A stretch of DNA of 40,900 bases, from contig CANNHN010000014.1 in the NCBI GenBank assembly GCA_947504725.1, positions 1 through 40,900 of the forward strand, written 5' to 3'. Below, one piece after another: positions 1 to 9,592 of this stretch; the first letter of the stretch is position 1; every line of letters begins with the position of its first letter. The stretch comes from Bacteroidota bacterium. Its GTDB lineage: Bacteria; Bacteroidota; Bacteroidia; 2-12-FULL-35-15. The translations under genes were made by a program, and so were the position numbers. The notes beneath the pieces were generated by a model. That model searched no databases and was not told the origin of the DNA. It saw nothing but the letters and a program-made list of their open reading frames with translations.

Positions 1-3000
1 GGTGCATTTCCACCAAGTGTTGCTGTTGTTGTACACACAATTTGATCTGGACCGGCAGCAGAAGTAGTAGGAGGTGTGTCACGGAAAATCGTAATATCAT
101 CTGTTGATGGTGTACACACACCATTAGAAATTGTCCAGCGGAAAGTATTCACTCCTAAACTTAAACCTGTCACACCTGATGTTGGTGATGTTGGTGTTGT
201 CACAACACCAGTTCCCGCAATAACGGTCCATGCGCCTGTTCCAACTGTTGGTGTATTTCCTGCAAGCGTTGCAATAGTAGTACAAAGTGATTGATCAGGA
301 CCTGCGGCTGATACTGTTGGGAAAAATAAACGATCAATAGTAATGTCATCAAAAGAAGGAGTACAAGTTCCATTAGAAATTGTCCAGCGGAAAGTATTGA
401 TTCCAAAACTTAATCCGGTCACGCCTGATGTTGGTGATGTCGGAGTTGTCACCACACCCGTTCCCGCAACGACAGTCCAAAATCCAGTTCCAACGGTTGG
501 TGCATTTCCTGCAAGTGTTGCAGTAGTTGTACAAACAATTTGATCAGGACCAGCAGCAGAAGTCGTTGGAGGTGTATCACGGAAAATAGTAATGTCATCT
601 GTTGATGGTGTACACACACCATTAGAGATTGTCCAACGGAAAGTATTTATGCCTAAACTTAAACCTGTTACACCCGAAGTAGGAGATGCAGGAGTAGTAA
701 CAACCCCCGTTCCAGCAATAACAGTCCACGCGCCAGTTCCAACAGTAGGTGTATTTCCTGCAAGTGTTGCAGTGGTAGTACAATGTGTTTGATCAGGACC
801 AGCAGCAGAAACTGTTGGGAAGTCTTGACGATTGATTACGATATCATCAATTGAATTGGCGCAAGTTCCATTAGAAATCGTCCATCGGAAGGTATTCACG
901 CCAACAATTAATCCTGTAACTCCAGACGTAGGTGATGAAGGTGTTGTAACGGTTGCTGAACCAGTCACCACAGTCCAAAATCCTGTTCCAACAGTTGGTG
1001 TATTTCCTGCAAGTGTAGCAATGGTAGTACAAACAATTTGATCTGGTCCAGCAGCAGAAGTAGTAGGAGGTGTATCGCGGAAAATCGTAATGTCATCTGT
1101 AGAAGGCGTACACACACCATTAGAAATTGTCCAACGGAATGTATTCACACCAAGACTTAAACCTGTTACACCAGAAGAAGGGGCTGTTGGAGTTGTTACA
1201 ACTCCTGTACCTGCAATTACCGACCAAGCTCCTGTCCCTACAATTGGCGTATTGCCGGATAGGATAGCAGTTGTTGCACAAATTGTTTGGTCAGGACCAG
1301 CAGCTGCAACTGTTGGTAACACTAATCTGTCAATAATAATATCATCAATTGAAGGAGCACATGTTCCATTAGAAATTGTCCATTGGAAAGTATTAATTCC
1401 AAAACTTAATCCGGTGACTCCAGAAGAAGGAGAAGTTGGAGTAGTCACAACCGCAGAACCCGTCACAACTGTCCAAAACCCCGTTCCAACAGTCGGCACA
1501 TTTCCTGCAAGCGTTGCAATTGTTGCACACACAATTTGATCAGGACCAGAAGCAGAAGTAGTAGGAGGTGTATCACGGAAAATGGTAATGTCATCGGTTG
1601 AAGGAGTACATACACCATTCGAGATTGTCCAGCGGAAAGTATTCACACCAAGACTTAAACCTGTTACACCAGAAGTAGGAGATGTTGGAGTTGTCACCAC
1701 ACCAGTTCCAGCAATAACGGTCCACGCGCCTGTTCCAACAGTCGGTGCATTTCCAGCAAGCGTTGCAGTGGTAGAACAAAGTATTTGATCAGGACCTGCA
1801 GCAGAAACTGTTGGGAAGTCTTGACGATTTATTGTTACAGCGTCAATTGAAGGAGCGCATGTTCCGTTCGAAATTGTCCAGAAGAAAGTATTTAAACCAA
1901 CACTCAATCCAGTTACTGTAGAAGTAGGAGAAGTCGGTGTTGTGATAACGCCTGTGCCAGAGACAACAGTCCATAGGCCTGTTCCAGTTATTGGCGGGTT
2001 TCCTGCAAGTGTAACAGTTGTTGCGCAAATAGTTTGATCCGGTCCAGCAGCAGAAGTTGTAGGAGGAGTATCAAGGAAAATGGTCACATCATCTGTTGAT
2101 GGAATACAAACACCATTCGAAATTGTCCATCGGAAAGTATTTACACCAAGACTTAATCCTGTCACACCAGAAGTAGGAGACGTAGGCGTAGTAACTACAC
2201 CCGTTCCCGCAATAACGGTCCACGCACCAGTTCCAACTGTTGGTGCATTTCCTGCAAGCGTTGCAGTGGTTGTACATAATGTTTGGTCAGGACCTGCAGC
2301 AGAAACTGTTGGGAAGTCTTGACGAGTTATTGTAACATCATCAAAAGAAGAAGTACACGTTCCATTAGAGATTGTCCATCGAAATGTATTCACACCCACA
2401 CTCAATCCTGTAATACCAGAGAATGGTGATGAAGGGGTAGTTACAACTCCTGTTCCTGCAATGACCGTCCATATACTTGTTCCAACTAGAGGATTGTTTC
2501 CTGCTAATGTAGCTGTGAAGTCACATACTGTTTGATCTGTTCCGGCAGCAGCTGTGGTAGGAGGTGTGTCTCTGAAAATGGTTATGTCATCTGTTGTTGG
2601 CGTACAAACACCATTAGAAATTGTCCATCGGAAAGTATTGATTCCAAAGCTTAACCCGGTAACTCCTGATGTAGAAGATGTTGGTGAAGTTACTGTGGCA
2701 CTCCCAGCAATAACCGTCCATGCGCCTGTTCCAACAGTAGGTGCGTTTCCTGCGAGTGTAGCAATTGTAACACAAAGCGTTTGGTCTGGGCCAGCAGTGG
2801 CAACAGTAGGAAAGTCGAAACGAGTAATCGTTATATTGTCGCTAGAAGGTGCACAAACACCATTCGAAATTCTCCATCGGAAGGTATTGACACCAACTGT
2901 TAAGCCGGTAACACCTGACGTTGGTGAGGTTGGAGTCGTTACAGTTGCTCCGCCTACAACTACCGTCCAAAGTCCTGTGCCTACAATTGGGTTGTTTCCA

Positions 3001-6000
3001 GCGAGTGTAGCAGTGGTAGCACAAACACTTTGATCGGGTCCAGCTGCAGAGGTAGTAGGAACTGCACTTCTGTTAATTGTGACATCATCAGTTGATGGAG
3101 CACAAACACCATTCGAGATTGTCCAGCGGAAAGTGTTTACGCCAACGCTTAAGCCTGTTACACCAGACGTTGGTGAAGCTGGAGTTGTAACCGTTGCTCC
3201 ACCTACTATGACGGTCCATGCACCCGTTCCGACAATAGGCGTATTTCCTGCAAGTGTCGCGACAGTTGCGCAAAGGTTTTGATCCGGTCCTGCAGCTGAA
3301 GTAGTAGGAACGTCACTTCTATTAATTGTTATATCGTCCGCAGAGGTTGCGCAAACACCATTTGAAATAGTCCATCTGAACGTATTCACACCTACCGTCA
3401 AACCCGTTACCCCAGATGTTGGTGAAGTTGGTGTTGTAACAGTTGCCCCGCCTGCAAGTACTGTCCAAGCGCCTGTTCCAATTGCAGGAGTATTTCCGGC
3501 AAGTGTTGCAATGGTTGCACAAAGGTTTTGATTAGGCCCAGCTGCAGAGGTAGTAGGAACTGCGTCTCGAGTTATAATAATGTCATCAGATGTAGGTGTA
3601 CAAACGCCACTTGTAATTGTCCAACGGAACGTATTTACACCAATTGTTAAACCAGTTACACCTGATGTTGGCGATGTTGGTGTCGTAACAGTTGCTCCGC
3701 CAGTGATGACTGTCCATGCGCCTATTCCTATCCCAGGAGCATTGCCGGCAAGCGTTGCAGTATTAGCACATAGTATTTGATCAGGACCAGCTGTTGCAGT
3801 TGTTCCAATTGGGTCAACAGTAATGTTTACTATATCTATGGATGGAGGACACGTTCCATTTGAAATTGTCCAAACAAAAGTATTCAAGCCAATGCTTAAG
3901 CCACTTACACCTGGTGTTGCAGATGTTGTGGACGTTAAAGTTCCTGTTCCTGCAGTAATAGTCCAAAGCCCAGATCCAACAATCGGAATATTTCCATTTA
4001 AAACTGAAGCAGTTGAACAAATAGTTGAATCGAATCCGGCATTTGCTACTGTTGGTGTTGGATCAATTGTAATGTCAACTGCATCGCTTGATGCGGGACA
4101 TGTTCCATTTGAAATCGTCCAAACAAAAGTATTTACTCCTACACTAAGTCCTGTTACACCAGAAGTTCCTAAACTCGGGGTTGTCACAGTACCGCTACCA
4201 GCAGTTACCGTCCAGTTGCCTGTTCCGACAACTGCTGTATTTCCATTTAAAGTTGTAGATGATGAACACAATGTCACATCACTTCCTGCAGCTGCTACCG
4301 TTGGGTTTTGGTCAACATTAATTGTAATGTCATCTGCTGATGGAGCGCAAGTTCCATTCGATATGGTCCATCTAAATGTATTTACACCGATACTTAATCC
4401 TGTTACTCCTGATGTTGGAGATGTTGGAGTTGTAACTGCACCAGAACCAGCAATAACAGTCCATGCGCCAGTGCCTGTCACAGGCGTGTTTCCGGCTAAT
4501 GTTGAAGATGATGAACATAGTGTTTGGTCTGCACCAGCAGTAGCTGTTGTTGGTGGAGTATCTCGAAAAATTGTAATGTCATCAGTTGATGGAGTACAAA
4601 TGCTATTCGAAATGGTCCATCTAAATGTGTTGGTTCCAAAACTCAATCCGGTTATTCCAGAGGTTGGTGACGTAGGAGTTGTAACCGTTGCGGATCCAGC
4701 AATAACAGTCCAAGCACCCGTTCCAACGCCAGGAGTATTTCCTGCTAATGTTGCAGTTGTAGTACAAAGTGTTTGATCTGGTCCAGCTGCAGATGTTGTT
4801 GGGAAAGGCAGTCGAGTAATTGTTATATCATCTGTTGAAGGCGGACAAACACCATTTGAAATTGTCCAACGGAAAATATTTACACCAACGCTCAATCCCG
4901 CAACAGGTGAGCCAGGAGCAGAAGGGGCAGTAACACTTCCTGTTCCAGCAATAACGGTCCAAACTCTAGAACCAATTGCTGGAAGATTTCCAGCAAGAGT
5001 TGCAGTAGTAGCACAAACGGTTTGGTCAGGTCCAGCAGCAGCAGTAGTGGGAGCAGCATCACGATTAATAATTACATCATCAATTGAAGAAGGACAGGTG
5101 CTATACGAAATCGTCCAACGGAAAGTGTTTACACCAATACTTAAACCAGTTACACCTGACGTTGGAGAAGTTGGAGTTGTAATAGTTGCTCCCCCAGAAA
5201 TAACTGTCCACAAACCGCTACCAACAGTTGGAACATTTCCTGCAAGAGTTGCCGAAGCCGAACATACTGTTTGGTCAGGCCCTGCAGCGGACGTTGTTGG
5301 AAAATCAAGTCGGTTAACAATTATATCATCTGTTGAAGGCGTGCAAATTCCATTTGTTATTGTCCAGCGAAAAGTATTCACACCTACACTTAAACCTGTT
5401 ACTCCAGTTGTAGGGGATAACGGTGTCGTTATAATTCCAGTACCCGAAATCACAGTCCATATTCCAGTTCCTACAGTTGCTGTATTTCCAACAATTGTAG
5501 AAGTTGTGGTACATACTGTTTGGTCAAGTCCTGCATCAGCAATTGTTGGAACATCATAACGATTAATAGTTATATCATCTATTGATGGAGAACAAACTAC
5601 TCCATTTGAAATCGTCCATCTGAACGTATTAAGTCCAATACTTAAACCCGTAACACCGGAAGTAGGAGAAGTAGTAGTTGTAACTGTTCCTGAGCCTGCA
5701 ATAACCGTCCAAGCGCCTGTTCCAACTGTTGGTGTATTTGCAGCAAGTGTTGCCACTGCTGTAGCACAAATGGATTGGTCGGGACCTGCAGCAGAAGTAG
5801 TTGGTATTGCATCGCTAACGATGGTGACATCATTTGTTGAAGGAACACAAACTCCATTTGTTATTGTCCATCGGAATGTATTGACACCGACACTTAATCC
5901 TGTTACTCCGGATGTTGGCGAAGTAGGAGTTGTAACGGTTGCGGAACCTGCAATGACGGTCCAAGCACCTGTGCCAAAAGAAGGTGCATTTCCTGCAAGT

Positions 6001-6539
6001 GTTGCAGTTGGACCGCAAACAGCTTGGTCAGGACCAGCAGCTGAAACGGTTGGATTTGCATAATTTGTAATTGTAATATCATCCGTAGAAACAACGCAAG
6101 GTCCATTGGAGATGGTCCAGCGGAAAGTATTCACCCCGGTTGTGAGACCTGTTACTCCTGATGTTGGAGAACTTGGGGTGGTAACAGTTGCTGAACCTGC
6201 AATCACGGTCCACGCTCCCGTTCCTATTGCTGGAGTGTTTCCAGCCAAAGTGGCTGTAGGCGTGTTGCAAATACTTTGGTCGGGGCCAGCAGCAGATGTT
6301 GTAGGATTCGCATAACGAGTGATCGTAATATTATCAGTTGATGCTGCACAGCCAGGAGAACTATTTGAAATCGTCCAGCTGAAAGTATTTACTCCCACTA
6401 TTAATCCTGTGACGCCTGAAGTTGGTGAAGTAGGAGTTGTAACAGTAGCAGTTCCTGTAACAACTGTCCAAGCACCAGTGCCCACTGTAGGCGCGTTTCC
6501 TGCGAGGGTTGCGGTTGTTAACGCGCAAATACTTTGATC
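1..6539 (-). repeat. Tandem 249-bp (83-residue) coding repeat array
   Basis: The Asp-Gln (or equivalent Asp) that opens each unit can be marked 27 times: Asp codons lie at 45-47, 294, 543, 792, 1041, 1290, 1539, 1788, 2037, 2286, 2535, 2784, 3033, 3282, 3531, 3780, 4029, 4278, 4527, 4776, 5025, 5274, 5523, 5778, 6027, 6279 and 6537. Spacing is exactly 249 bp for 22 consecutive intervals up to 5523; the four N-terminal intervals are 255, 249, 252 and 258. All differences are multiples of three. The units nearest the left edge are the most alike, those nearest the N-terminus the most diverged. The array continues beyond the window. Confidence 0.95.
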
Positions 6540-7682
6540 CGGACCAGCAGCGGAGGTGGTAGGATTAATACAAACTTCAGCTCCAACTGTAAAAAAGGTA
6601 GCTGGAGTATTCATCGTATTGTAGTTGGTGGTCATCCAGCCAGCTGACCTTACAACATTAGATATTCTAAGTTCGTCCAAGGAACCAATTAAATCTTGAG
6701 CTGCCGTATTCGGATCTTGGGCAATTCTAAAAGTATTGGAGCCACCGCCTGTTGGATCTTCTGTTGCTAAGTATGTAACAGCAGCTCCGCTTAGCGCTCC
6801 ATTAACATAAAAACGAACTTCATTTGCAGTTACGTTTCGCACCATGGCAATGTGTCTCCAAACGGTTACAGCTATACCTGAAGAAACAGTAGATATTATA
6901 TCTTTATCGGTTCCTGTACCATATTCCCAATAGGTTCGAAGTCTTAATGTGATGGCATCAAAAGAAAGATAATAGGAATAATTATCAGGAGTGCCTTCCG
7001 TTGCCCCACCACATGAGAATATTACATTATCTTTTGGTGTTGTTGTCGGTTGAATAGTATTCATTCTTACCCAACCTTCTAATGTTACATCCCCTGGAAT
7101 GGCTAACGTTGGATCAGGTGCACGAGTAAGCGATTGGCCTGCAGTAAATGCTTGGCCGTCTGCTATTCTTGCTCCTGGTAAATTAGCAGATCCAGCATTG
7201 GTCATGGTGTGTGTATTAGCTGTTGCATCAGGGGGATTCGCTCCATCGTTGTGTAAATGCCAAACAGCCTGATATTGCGCGTTCCACGTAGAAGTAACTG
7301 ATTGGTCGGCACTTATGGCGGTGTTTCCATAATACATTCTTATTACTGTAGTGGTTGAAAGCGAAGGTATCCTCACCCATGCAACCAATTGTCCTGTTGC
7401 ACCATTATAGAATTCTAATTGGTGGTCTAAAGGCGTAATTCCATCAGCTGCTGTAAATTTAATATCGTATCCATTTGTATTGCGCACATCTCCTAAAGGA
7501 ACTGTTCTTAAATCTGTATCGGTACGACTAACTAAAACAGGAAAGTTAGTGTGTGGTCCACCAACTACTTGAGCGGCAGTAACAGTAAGTATTTTATAAA
7601 ATGCATAACCAGGAAGTTGCGCGTAGGAAAGACCTACAAGCAACCATGAAATAAAAAAAAGTCCTAGTTTCTTACTAAACAT
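1..7682 (-). CDS. Giant secreted repeat protein (DUF2341 + LamG + tandem Ig/PKD-like repeats), 3' end outside window
   Basis: The frame is open without a stop from an ATG at 7682 to the left edge, so at least 2,560 residues are encoded and the C-terminus is missing. Residues 1-22 are a signal peptide ending SYAQ. Residues about 25-125 resemble DUF2341 (WVRIPSLS and YYGN at 117-120). Residues about 135-365 resemble a LamG jelly roll (LEGWVRMN, FYVNGAL, GSLDELRISNVVRS). From residue 382 the protein is an array of 83-residue units, each opening AGPDQ, then a Cys, ATLAGN, TGAWTV, SPTSGVTGL, NTFRWTISNG, a second Cys and DDITI. The two cysteines could pair within each unit. In Bacteroidota such proteins are usually exported adhesins or filament proteins with a T9SS type A or B sorting domain at the end, but that end is not visible. 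Function in adhesion is inference. The domain names rest on motifs, not a profile search. Confidence 0.9.
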   Translation of the reverse strand, partial: MFSKKLGLFFISWLLVGLSYAQLPGYAFYKILTVTAAQVVGGPHTNFPVLVSRTDTDLRTVPLGDVRNTNGYDIKFTAADGITPLDHQLEFYNGATGQLVAWVRIPSLSTTTVIRMYYGNTAISADQSVTSTWNAQYQAVWHLHNDGANPPDATANTHTMTNAGSANLPGARIADGQAFTAGQSLTRAPDPTLAIPGDVTLEGWVRMNTIQPTTTPKDNVIFSCGGATEGTPDNYSYYLSFDAITLRLRTYWEYGTGTDKDIISTVSSGIAVTVWRHIAMVRNVTANEVRFYVNGALSGAAVTYLATEDPTGGGSNTFRIAQDPNTAAQDLIGSLDELRISNVVRSAGWMTTNYNTMNTPATFFTVGAEVCINPTTSAAGPDQSICALTTATLAGNAPTVGTGAWTVVTGTATVTTPTSPTSGVTGLIVGVNTFSWTISNSSPGCAASTDNITITRYANPTTSAAGPDQSICNTPTATLAGNTPAIGTGAWTVIAGSATVTTPSSPTSGVTGLTTGVNTFRWTISNGPCVVSTDDITITNYANPTVSAAGPDQAVCGPTATLAGNAPSFGTGAWTVIAGSATVTTPTSPTSGVTGLSVGVNTFRWTITNGVCVPSTNDVTIVSDAIPTTSAAGPDQSICATAVATLAANTPTVGTGAWTVIAGSGTVTTTTSPTSGVTGLSIGLNTFRWTISNGVVCSPSIDDITINRYDVPTIADAGLDQTVCTTTSTIVGNTATVGTGIWTVISGTGIITTPLSPTTGVTGLSVGVNTFRWTITNGICTPSTDDIIVNRLDFPTTSAAGPDQTVCSASATLAGNVPTVGSGLWTVISGGATITTPTSPTSGVTGLSIGVNTFRWTISYSTCPSSIDDVIINRDAAPTTAAAGPDQTVCATTATLAGNLPAIGSRVWTVIAGTGSVTAPSAPGSPVAGLSVGVNIFRWTISNGVCPPSTDDITITRLPFPTTSAAGPDQTLCTTTATLAGNTPGVGTGAWTVIAGSATVTTPTSPTSGITGLSFGTNTFRWTISNSICTPSTDDITIFRDTPPTTATAGADQTLCSSSSTLAGNTPVTGTGAWTVIAGSGAVTTPTSPTSGVTGLSIGVNTFRWTISNGTCAPSADDITINVDQNPTVAAAGSDVTLCSSSTTLNGNTAVVGTGNWTVTAGSGTVTTPSLGTSGVTGLSVGVNTFVWTISNGTCPASSDAVDITIDPTPTVANAGFDSTICSTASVLNGNIPIVGSGLWTITAGTGTLTSTTSATPGVSGLSIGLNTFVWTISNGTCPPSIDIVNITVDPIGTTATAGPDQILCANTATLAGNAPGIGIGAWTVITGGATVTTPTSPTSGVTGLTIGVNTFRWTITSGVCTPTSDDIIITRDAVPTTSAAGPNQNLCATIATLAGNTPAIGTGAWTVLAGGATVTTPTSPTSGVTGLTVGVNTFRWTISNGVCATSADDITINRSDVPTTSAAGPDQNLCATVATLAGNTPIVGTGAWTVIVGGATVTTPASPTSGVTGLSVGVNTFRWTISNGVCAPSTDDVTINRSAVPTTSAAGPDQSVCATTATLAGNNPIVGTGLWTVVVGGATVTTPTSPTSGVTGLTVGVNTFRWRISNGVCAPSSDNITITRFDFPTVATAGPDQTLCVTIATLAGNAPTVGTGAWTVIAGSATVTSPTSSTSGVTGLSFGINTFRWTISNGVCTPTTDDITIFRDTPPTTAAAGTDQTVCDFTATLAGNNPLVGTSIWTVIAGTGVVTTPSSPFSGITGLSVGVNTFRWTISNGTCTSSFDDVTITRQDFPTVSAAGPDQTLCTTTATLAGNAPTVGTGAWTVIAGTGVVTTPTSPTSGVTGLSLGVNTFRWTISNGVCIPSTDDVTIFLDTPPTTSAAGPDQTICATTVTLAGNPPITGTGLWTVVSGTGVITTPTSPTSTVTGLSVGLNTFFWTISNGTCAPSIDAVTINRQDFPTVSAAGPDQILCSTTATLAGNAPTVGTGAWTVIAGTGVVTTPTSPTSGVTGLSLGVNTFRWTISNGVCTPSTDDITIFRDTPPTTSASGPDQIVCATIATLAGNVPTVGTGFWTVVTGSAVVTTPTSPSSGVTGLSFGINTFQWTISNGTCAPSIDDIIIDRLVLPTVAAAGPDQTICATTAILSGNTPIVGTGAWSVIAGTGVVTTPTAPSSGVTGLSLGVNTFRWTISNGVCTPSTDDITIFRDTPPTTSAAGPDQIVCTTIATLAGNTPTVGTGFWTVVTGSATVTTPSSPTSGVTGLIVGVNTFRWTISNGTCANSIDDIVINRQDFPTVSAAGPDQTHCTTTATLAGNTPTVGTGAWTVIAGTGVVTTPASPTSGVTGLSLGINTFRWTISNGVCTPSTDDITIFRDTPPTTSAAGPDQIVCTTTATLAGNAPTVGTGFWTVVAGTGVVTTPTSPTSGVTGLSFGINTFRWTISNGTCTPSFDDITIDRLFFPTVSAAGPDQSLCTTIATLAGNTPTVGTGAWTVIAGTGVVTTPTSPTSGVTGLSLGVNTFRWTISNGVCTPSTDDITIFRDTPPTTSAAGPDQIVCTTTATLGGNA

Positions 7683-8070
7683 AAATAATCAATGAATTCA
7701 ATTTGTTATAATTGAAAATAATATTCAGAAATTTTAAAATAGAATGAATAAAATTTTGGCACTCCAAATCAATCCATTTTGAAAAAGAAAATGGCAGAAA
7801 TTTAGAATATAAGAAGAAAAAAATAATTGGAGTAAGTATTCGTTTTCTCATATAGCTGTATTGCCTTCAAATATAGTATATTATGGCAAAAAAAAGTTAG
7901 AAAATCGATGAATAAATGAAAAAAGCCGATGAGGGTTAATTTGTTTCCGTTTTAGGGCCCAAAAGAGCCTTTTTTTTAATCATTTTATATGTCTTGTAAG
8001 GCCTATTGAATATAAAAATATAATATTTTTGTCAACTAAGTTTTCGGACTCTATTTTATAAAAAAATGCA
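7683..8070. other. Gene-free AT-rich spacer upstream of the giant gene
   Basis: About 390 bases with no convincing reading frame on either strand. It holds homopolymeric A/T runs and one match to the Bacteroidota -7 element for the giant gene (7868-7875). A short GC-containing stretch near 7955-7970 could fold weakly, but I do not call it. No RNA gene was recognised. Confidence 0.6.
7868..7875 (-). promoter_or_regulatory. Candidate -7 element (TATATTTG) for the giant repeat gene
   Basis: On the minus strand this reads TATATTTG, a perfect match to TAnnTTTG. It would give a leader of roughly 180 nt before the ATG at 7682. The only TTTG further upstream (7887-7890) is too close (11 nt) to be a standard -33 element, so support is limited to the -7 box. 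Confidence 0.3.
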
Positions 8071-8107
8071 AAAAAAAACACGCTATTTTTTATAGCGTGT
8101 TTTTTTT
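8071..8107. terminator. Bidirectional intrinsic terminator
   Basis: A perfect 9-bp stem (ACACGCTAT at 78-86 and ATAGCGTGT at 92-100 of the 8,000s) with a 5-nt T loop, flanked by an A run on one side and a T run on the other. It lies 14 bp past the stop of the minus-strand gene ending at 8121. It separates the 8121-9592 operon from the giant gene. Confidence 0.85.
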
Positions 8108-8120
8108 AAGGTGTTTCGTC

Positions 8121-8690
8121 TTAATTTTCTTCGAAAATATCCACAATTTTTTCCAATTTATTGTCATCATATTTTCCTGATGTTGTGTAAACCACTTTTC
8201 CTGTTTTATCTAAAACAAAAAAGTAGGGGATGTCACGTTTTTTAAAATCCAATTCATCTTTATATGTTTTACCGCCATCGTAGAATAATAAATAAGGCCA
8301 TAATTCTTTATCCGTCTTCGATTTTATTTTCTCTTTGGAGTTGTTGCTTGCTAATTTGTTGAAGCCCGTAAACATTGGAATAAAATATAGATTCACATCA
8401 TAATCAACATGCACATCAAATACGTCCGCCTTTGATGCATCCACTTTTCCAATAAATTTATTGTAAATCGGGTTGATCCATGTTTTTAAATCGGGTTCAG
8501 CAGCTGTGCTGAATGCAATACACAATAACGTGTATTTCCCTTTTGTGTCTATTGGTAAATTCACCGCTTTGCCATTATAGTCTTCACATTCCATCGCGGG
8601 GAAAATGGTTCCAATAACCCCGGAAGTTGGTTTGAATGCCATCGTAATTGCTGCAATTACAATGATGGATAAAATGATTTTTCTTTTCAT
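8121..8690 (-). CDS. Secreted thioredoxin-fold-like protein without CXXC
   Basis: The 189-residue product begins with a signal peptide or N-terminal anchor (residues 1 to about 20, KRKIILSIIVIAAITMAF). Its body looks like a thioredoxin/TlpA/ATP10-type fold: GKYTLLCIAFSTAAEPDL resembles the beta strand and active-site loop, and the C-terminal part has the usual cis-Pro region and strand (DIPYFFVLDKTGKVVYTT). The CXXC is absent; only Cys57 (in LLCIAF) and Cys35 are present, so classical dithiol exchange is unlikely. It is the last gene of a three-gene operon, 22 nt after the thiamine-binding-fold gene, and is followed by a strong terminator. A weak likeness to the mitochondrial ATP10 assembly factor was noted but is not established. 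Fold assignment is moderate; function unknown. Confidence 0.8.
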   Translation of the reverse strand: MKRKIILSIIVIAAITMAFKPTSGVIGTIFPAMECEDYNGKAVNLPIDTKGKYTLLCIAFSTAAEPDLKTWINPIYNKFIGKVDASKADVFDVHVDYDVNLYFIPMFTGFNKLASNNSKEKIKSKTDKELWPYLLFYDGGKTYKDELDFKKRDIPYFFVLDKTGKVVYTTSGKYDDNKLEKIVDIFEEN

Positions 8691-8712
8691 GATTTTCTTT
8701 TTTTATCTATAT

Positions 8713-8982
8713 CTACTTCAAAATGTCTGGTAATTTTTCCTTGGTCAATTCGCTTCCTGCAATTTTTAAAAGAAATACAGCTTTGCCATTATCAAAATCG
8801 TATTTCATTTCTTCTTTCACAACTTGCATTAATAAATCATATTCGCCAAAGAGCATCGTACTTAATCCACCCACTTCAACGCGAATGTTTTTATTTTGTT
8901 TTACTCTTTGAATAAAGTCAATTACCTTTTGCTCGTAACCATCGGTTAAAGCATACATACTAATTTCAATCGTAGCAATCAT
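8713..8982 (-). CDS. Thiamine-binding-fold protein (MTH1187/YkoF-like)
   Basis: A small cytosolic protein of 89 residues with a ferredoxin-like alpha/beta pattern. It opens with a strand (IATIEISMYAL), followed by a helix, and has the family-like segment GGLSTMLFGEYDLLMQVV, comparable with the G-x-s-T-x-l-x-G-e-x-d stretch of the MTH1187/YkoF (Thiamine_BP) family. Family members bind thiamine or related pyrimidines, or are of unknown function. The ligand here cannot be told from sequence. It starts 1 nt after the stop of the cyclophilin gene and is followed after 22 nt by the thioredoxin-like gene, so the three are very probably co-transcribed. No thiamine gene or TPP riboswitch is nearby, which leaves a thiamine role unsupported. 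Confidence 0.8.
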   Translation of the reverse strand: MIATIEISMYALTDGYEQKVIDFIQRVKQNKNIRVEVGGLSTMLFGEYDLLMQVVKEEMKYDFDNGKAVFLLKIAGSELTKEKLPDILK

Positions 8983-8983
8983 C

Positions 8984-9592
8984 TTATTTATTTAATTCTG
9001 CAAACACTTTATCTGCTTTGAATTTTTTTGCAGGTTTACCTTTACGAATGATTTTTACTTTGATAATCATATCGCCTTGTACAATTGAATTCACAACATC
9101 TTGTCCCGATACAACATGTCCGAATACCGTATGTTTTCCATCCAACCAAGCTGTTTGGACGTGTGTGATAAAAAATTGTGACCCGTTAGATGCACCACCT
9201 CCTGAATTTGCCATGGATAATATTCCTGGAACAGTATGTTTTAAATCAGGATGTATTTCGTCTTTAAATTTATAACCAGGTCCGCCTGTTCCATTTCCCA
9301 TCGGATCGCCACCCTGAATCATGAAATTTGGAATAACTCTGTGAAATTTTAAACTATCGTAAAATGGAACACCTTCCTTTTTTGCTGTGTTTTTAATTTT
9401 TCCTTCTGCCAAACCAACAAAGTTGGCAACAGTCATAGGTGTCTTTTCAAATTCCAAAGCAATTAAAATAACCCCTTTGGTTGTCGTTATTTCGGCATAC
9501 ATGCCAGGTTCCATTTTTGGTTTTTTTTCCTTTTTTGCGAAACTGGATGTTCCCACCAATAATAATGTAAATGCGAAAAGTATCTTTTTCAT
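8984..9592 (-). CDS. Secreted peptidyl-prolyl cis-trans isomerase, cyclophilin type
   Basis: Catalyses cis-trans isomerisation of Xaa-Pro bonds during protein folding, here probably in the periplasm. Residues 1-19 form a signal peptide ([18 protein letters not shown]). The cyclophilin core covers residues about 32-190 with the hallmark segments [15 protein letters not shown] (catalytic Arg85), [19 protein letters not shown] followed by GSQFFITH, and [10 protein letters not shown]. Length (202) fits a one-domain cyclophilin with a leader. A Lys-rich stretch follows the cleavage site. It is the first gene of a minus-strand operon with the thiamine-binding-fold and thioredoxin-like genes, and diverges from topB. 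Identity is secure. Confidence 0.95.
   Translation of the reverse strand: MKKILFAFTLLLVGTSSFAKKEKKPKMEPGMYAEITTTKGVILIALEFEKTPMTVANFVGLAEGKIKNTAKKEGVPFYDSLKFHRVIPNFMIQGGDPMGNGTGGPGYKFKDEIHPDLKHTVPGILSMANSGGGASNGSQFFITHVQTAWLDGKHTVFGHVVSGQDVVNSIVQGDMIIKVKIIRKGKPAKKFKADKVFAELNK

Noticed and set aside
76-6537. Many plus-strand open frames in the repeat array, up to 317 codons (3823-4776)
   Set aside because: They are antisense shadows of the 83-residue repeats. Because the period is a multiple of three, the same antisense frame stays open in each copy. The minus frame has a signal peptide and recognisable domains.
1-6539. CRISPR-like periodicity
   Set aside because: Repeats are 249 bp, coding, diverged, with no unique spacers and no cas genes.
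7950-7980. Weak GC-containing fold followed by a T run in the spacer upstream of the giant gene
   Set aside because: The stem is short and interrupted, and the strong terminator at 8071-8107 already explains the gene end.
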